Assembly: GCA_946187475.1 (NCBI GenBank)
Contig: CAMHRJ010000137.1
Location: 1-6,262, forward strand
Source of the DNA: an uncultured Clostridia bacterium
GTDB taxonomy: Bacteria; Bacillota; Clostridia; Oscillospirales; Oscillospiraceae
Direction: 5' to 3'
Length of the DNA stretch: 6,262 nt
Shown here: positions 6,162 to 6,262 of the stretch, in pieces
Layout of the letters: each line of letters opens with the position of its first letter
How positions within the stretch are numbered: position 1 is the stretch's first letter
Made by a program: the position numbers and the translations under genes
Notes under the pieces: generated by a model
Seen by the model: the letters and a program-made list of their open reading frames with translations, nothing else
Databases searched by the model: none
What the model was told of the DNA's origin: nothing

Positions 6162-6262
6162 TTACACCTCCGAGACGATCTTGCCCATCTCCCGGTAGTC
6201 ATTTCCCGTGAAATGGCGGATCTCTTTTTTGAAGGCCGCCGAACGCAGGATCTCCAGGATCG
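6162..6262 (-). CDS. 3' end of a protein with a PBP-like (molybdate-binding-type) C-terminus (partial)
   Basis: The last 32 codons of a minus-strand gene run in from the right edge and end in TAA at 6162-6164. The tail, containing LEILRSAAFKKEI and TGNDYREMGKIV, aligns by eye with the end of the MoeA-PBP fusion encoded at 2881-4791 (LIRTLKSDAFRERI, then GGYTLDRPGEII). It shares the pattern L-[RK]-S-x-A-F-[KR]-x-x-I, a Gly-x-x-Tyr turn and a final G-x-I. It is therefore probably the end of a COG1910/PF12727-type binding domain, either in a stand-alone binding protein, an HTH-PBP regulator or another fusion. ModA of a molybdate ABC transporter is a less likely alternative. It ends 2 nt before moeA and carries the moeA ribosome binding site, so it belongs to the same operon. 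Confidence 0.65.
   Translation of the reverse strand, partial: ILEILRSAAFKKEIRHFTGNDYREMGKIVSEV

Noticed and set aside
5101..6198. Plus-strand open frame of 365 codons antisense to the stand-alone moeA
   Set aside because: The composition is His-, Gly- and Arg-rich, with no motif, and it sits opposite a complete MoeA. It also runs into the 3' end of the preceding minus-strand gene.

Overview
The window looks like a chromosomal molybdenum (or tungsten) cofactor locus from a GC-rich anaerobic Bacillota, probably a clostridial or Oscillospiraceae-like gut bacterium. This is inferred from strong GGAGG-type ribosome binding sites, the high GC content, a molbindin-type Mop protein, a MoeA fused to a periplasmic-binding-protein-like domain, and a GlpA-like flavoprotein pair typical of anaerobic Firmicutes and Thermotogae. 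The genus cannot be fixed from the sequence alone.

Almost all coding capacity is on the minus strand. Read in the direction of transcription (right to left) it holds: the last 32 codons of a protein with a molybdate-binding-like (PBP) C-terminus (6162-6262); a stand-alone MoeA (4948-6159) starting 2 nt after it; a 156-nt intergenic leader with two hairpins; a second MoeA with a C-terminal PBP domain (2881-4791, or from 4875 if an upstream start is used); a GlpA-like FAD oxidoreductase with a [2Fe-2S]-binding BFD tail (1442-2881), joined to the previous gene by a 1-nt TGATG stop/start overlap; and a short FAD/NAD(P) oxidoreductase (559-1455) that overlaps its neighbour by 14 nt. After a 112-nt gap with its own putative promoter comes mop (234-446), a 70-aa single-domain molbindin. 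The left edge carries the 3' end of an unrecognised plus-strand gene (2-169), and a strong hairpin terminator (171-215) lies between it and the convergent mop.

The MoeA proteins insert molybdate into adenylated molybdopterin. The PBP domains probably sense or hand over oxyanion or cofactor, and Mop probably buffers molybdate in the cytoplasm. The unexpected part is the flavoprotein pair, which is translationally coupled to the moeA-PBP gene. It resembles the glycerol-3-phosphate-dehydrogenase-like pair usually followed by a small DUF1667 protein. Here no DUF1667 gene follows and the second flavoprotein appears to lack its usual C-terminal section. This may be a reduced redox module tied to Mo/W metabolism and is the part most worth a second look. 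No mobile element, CRISPR array, tRNA or rRNA was seen.
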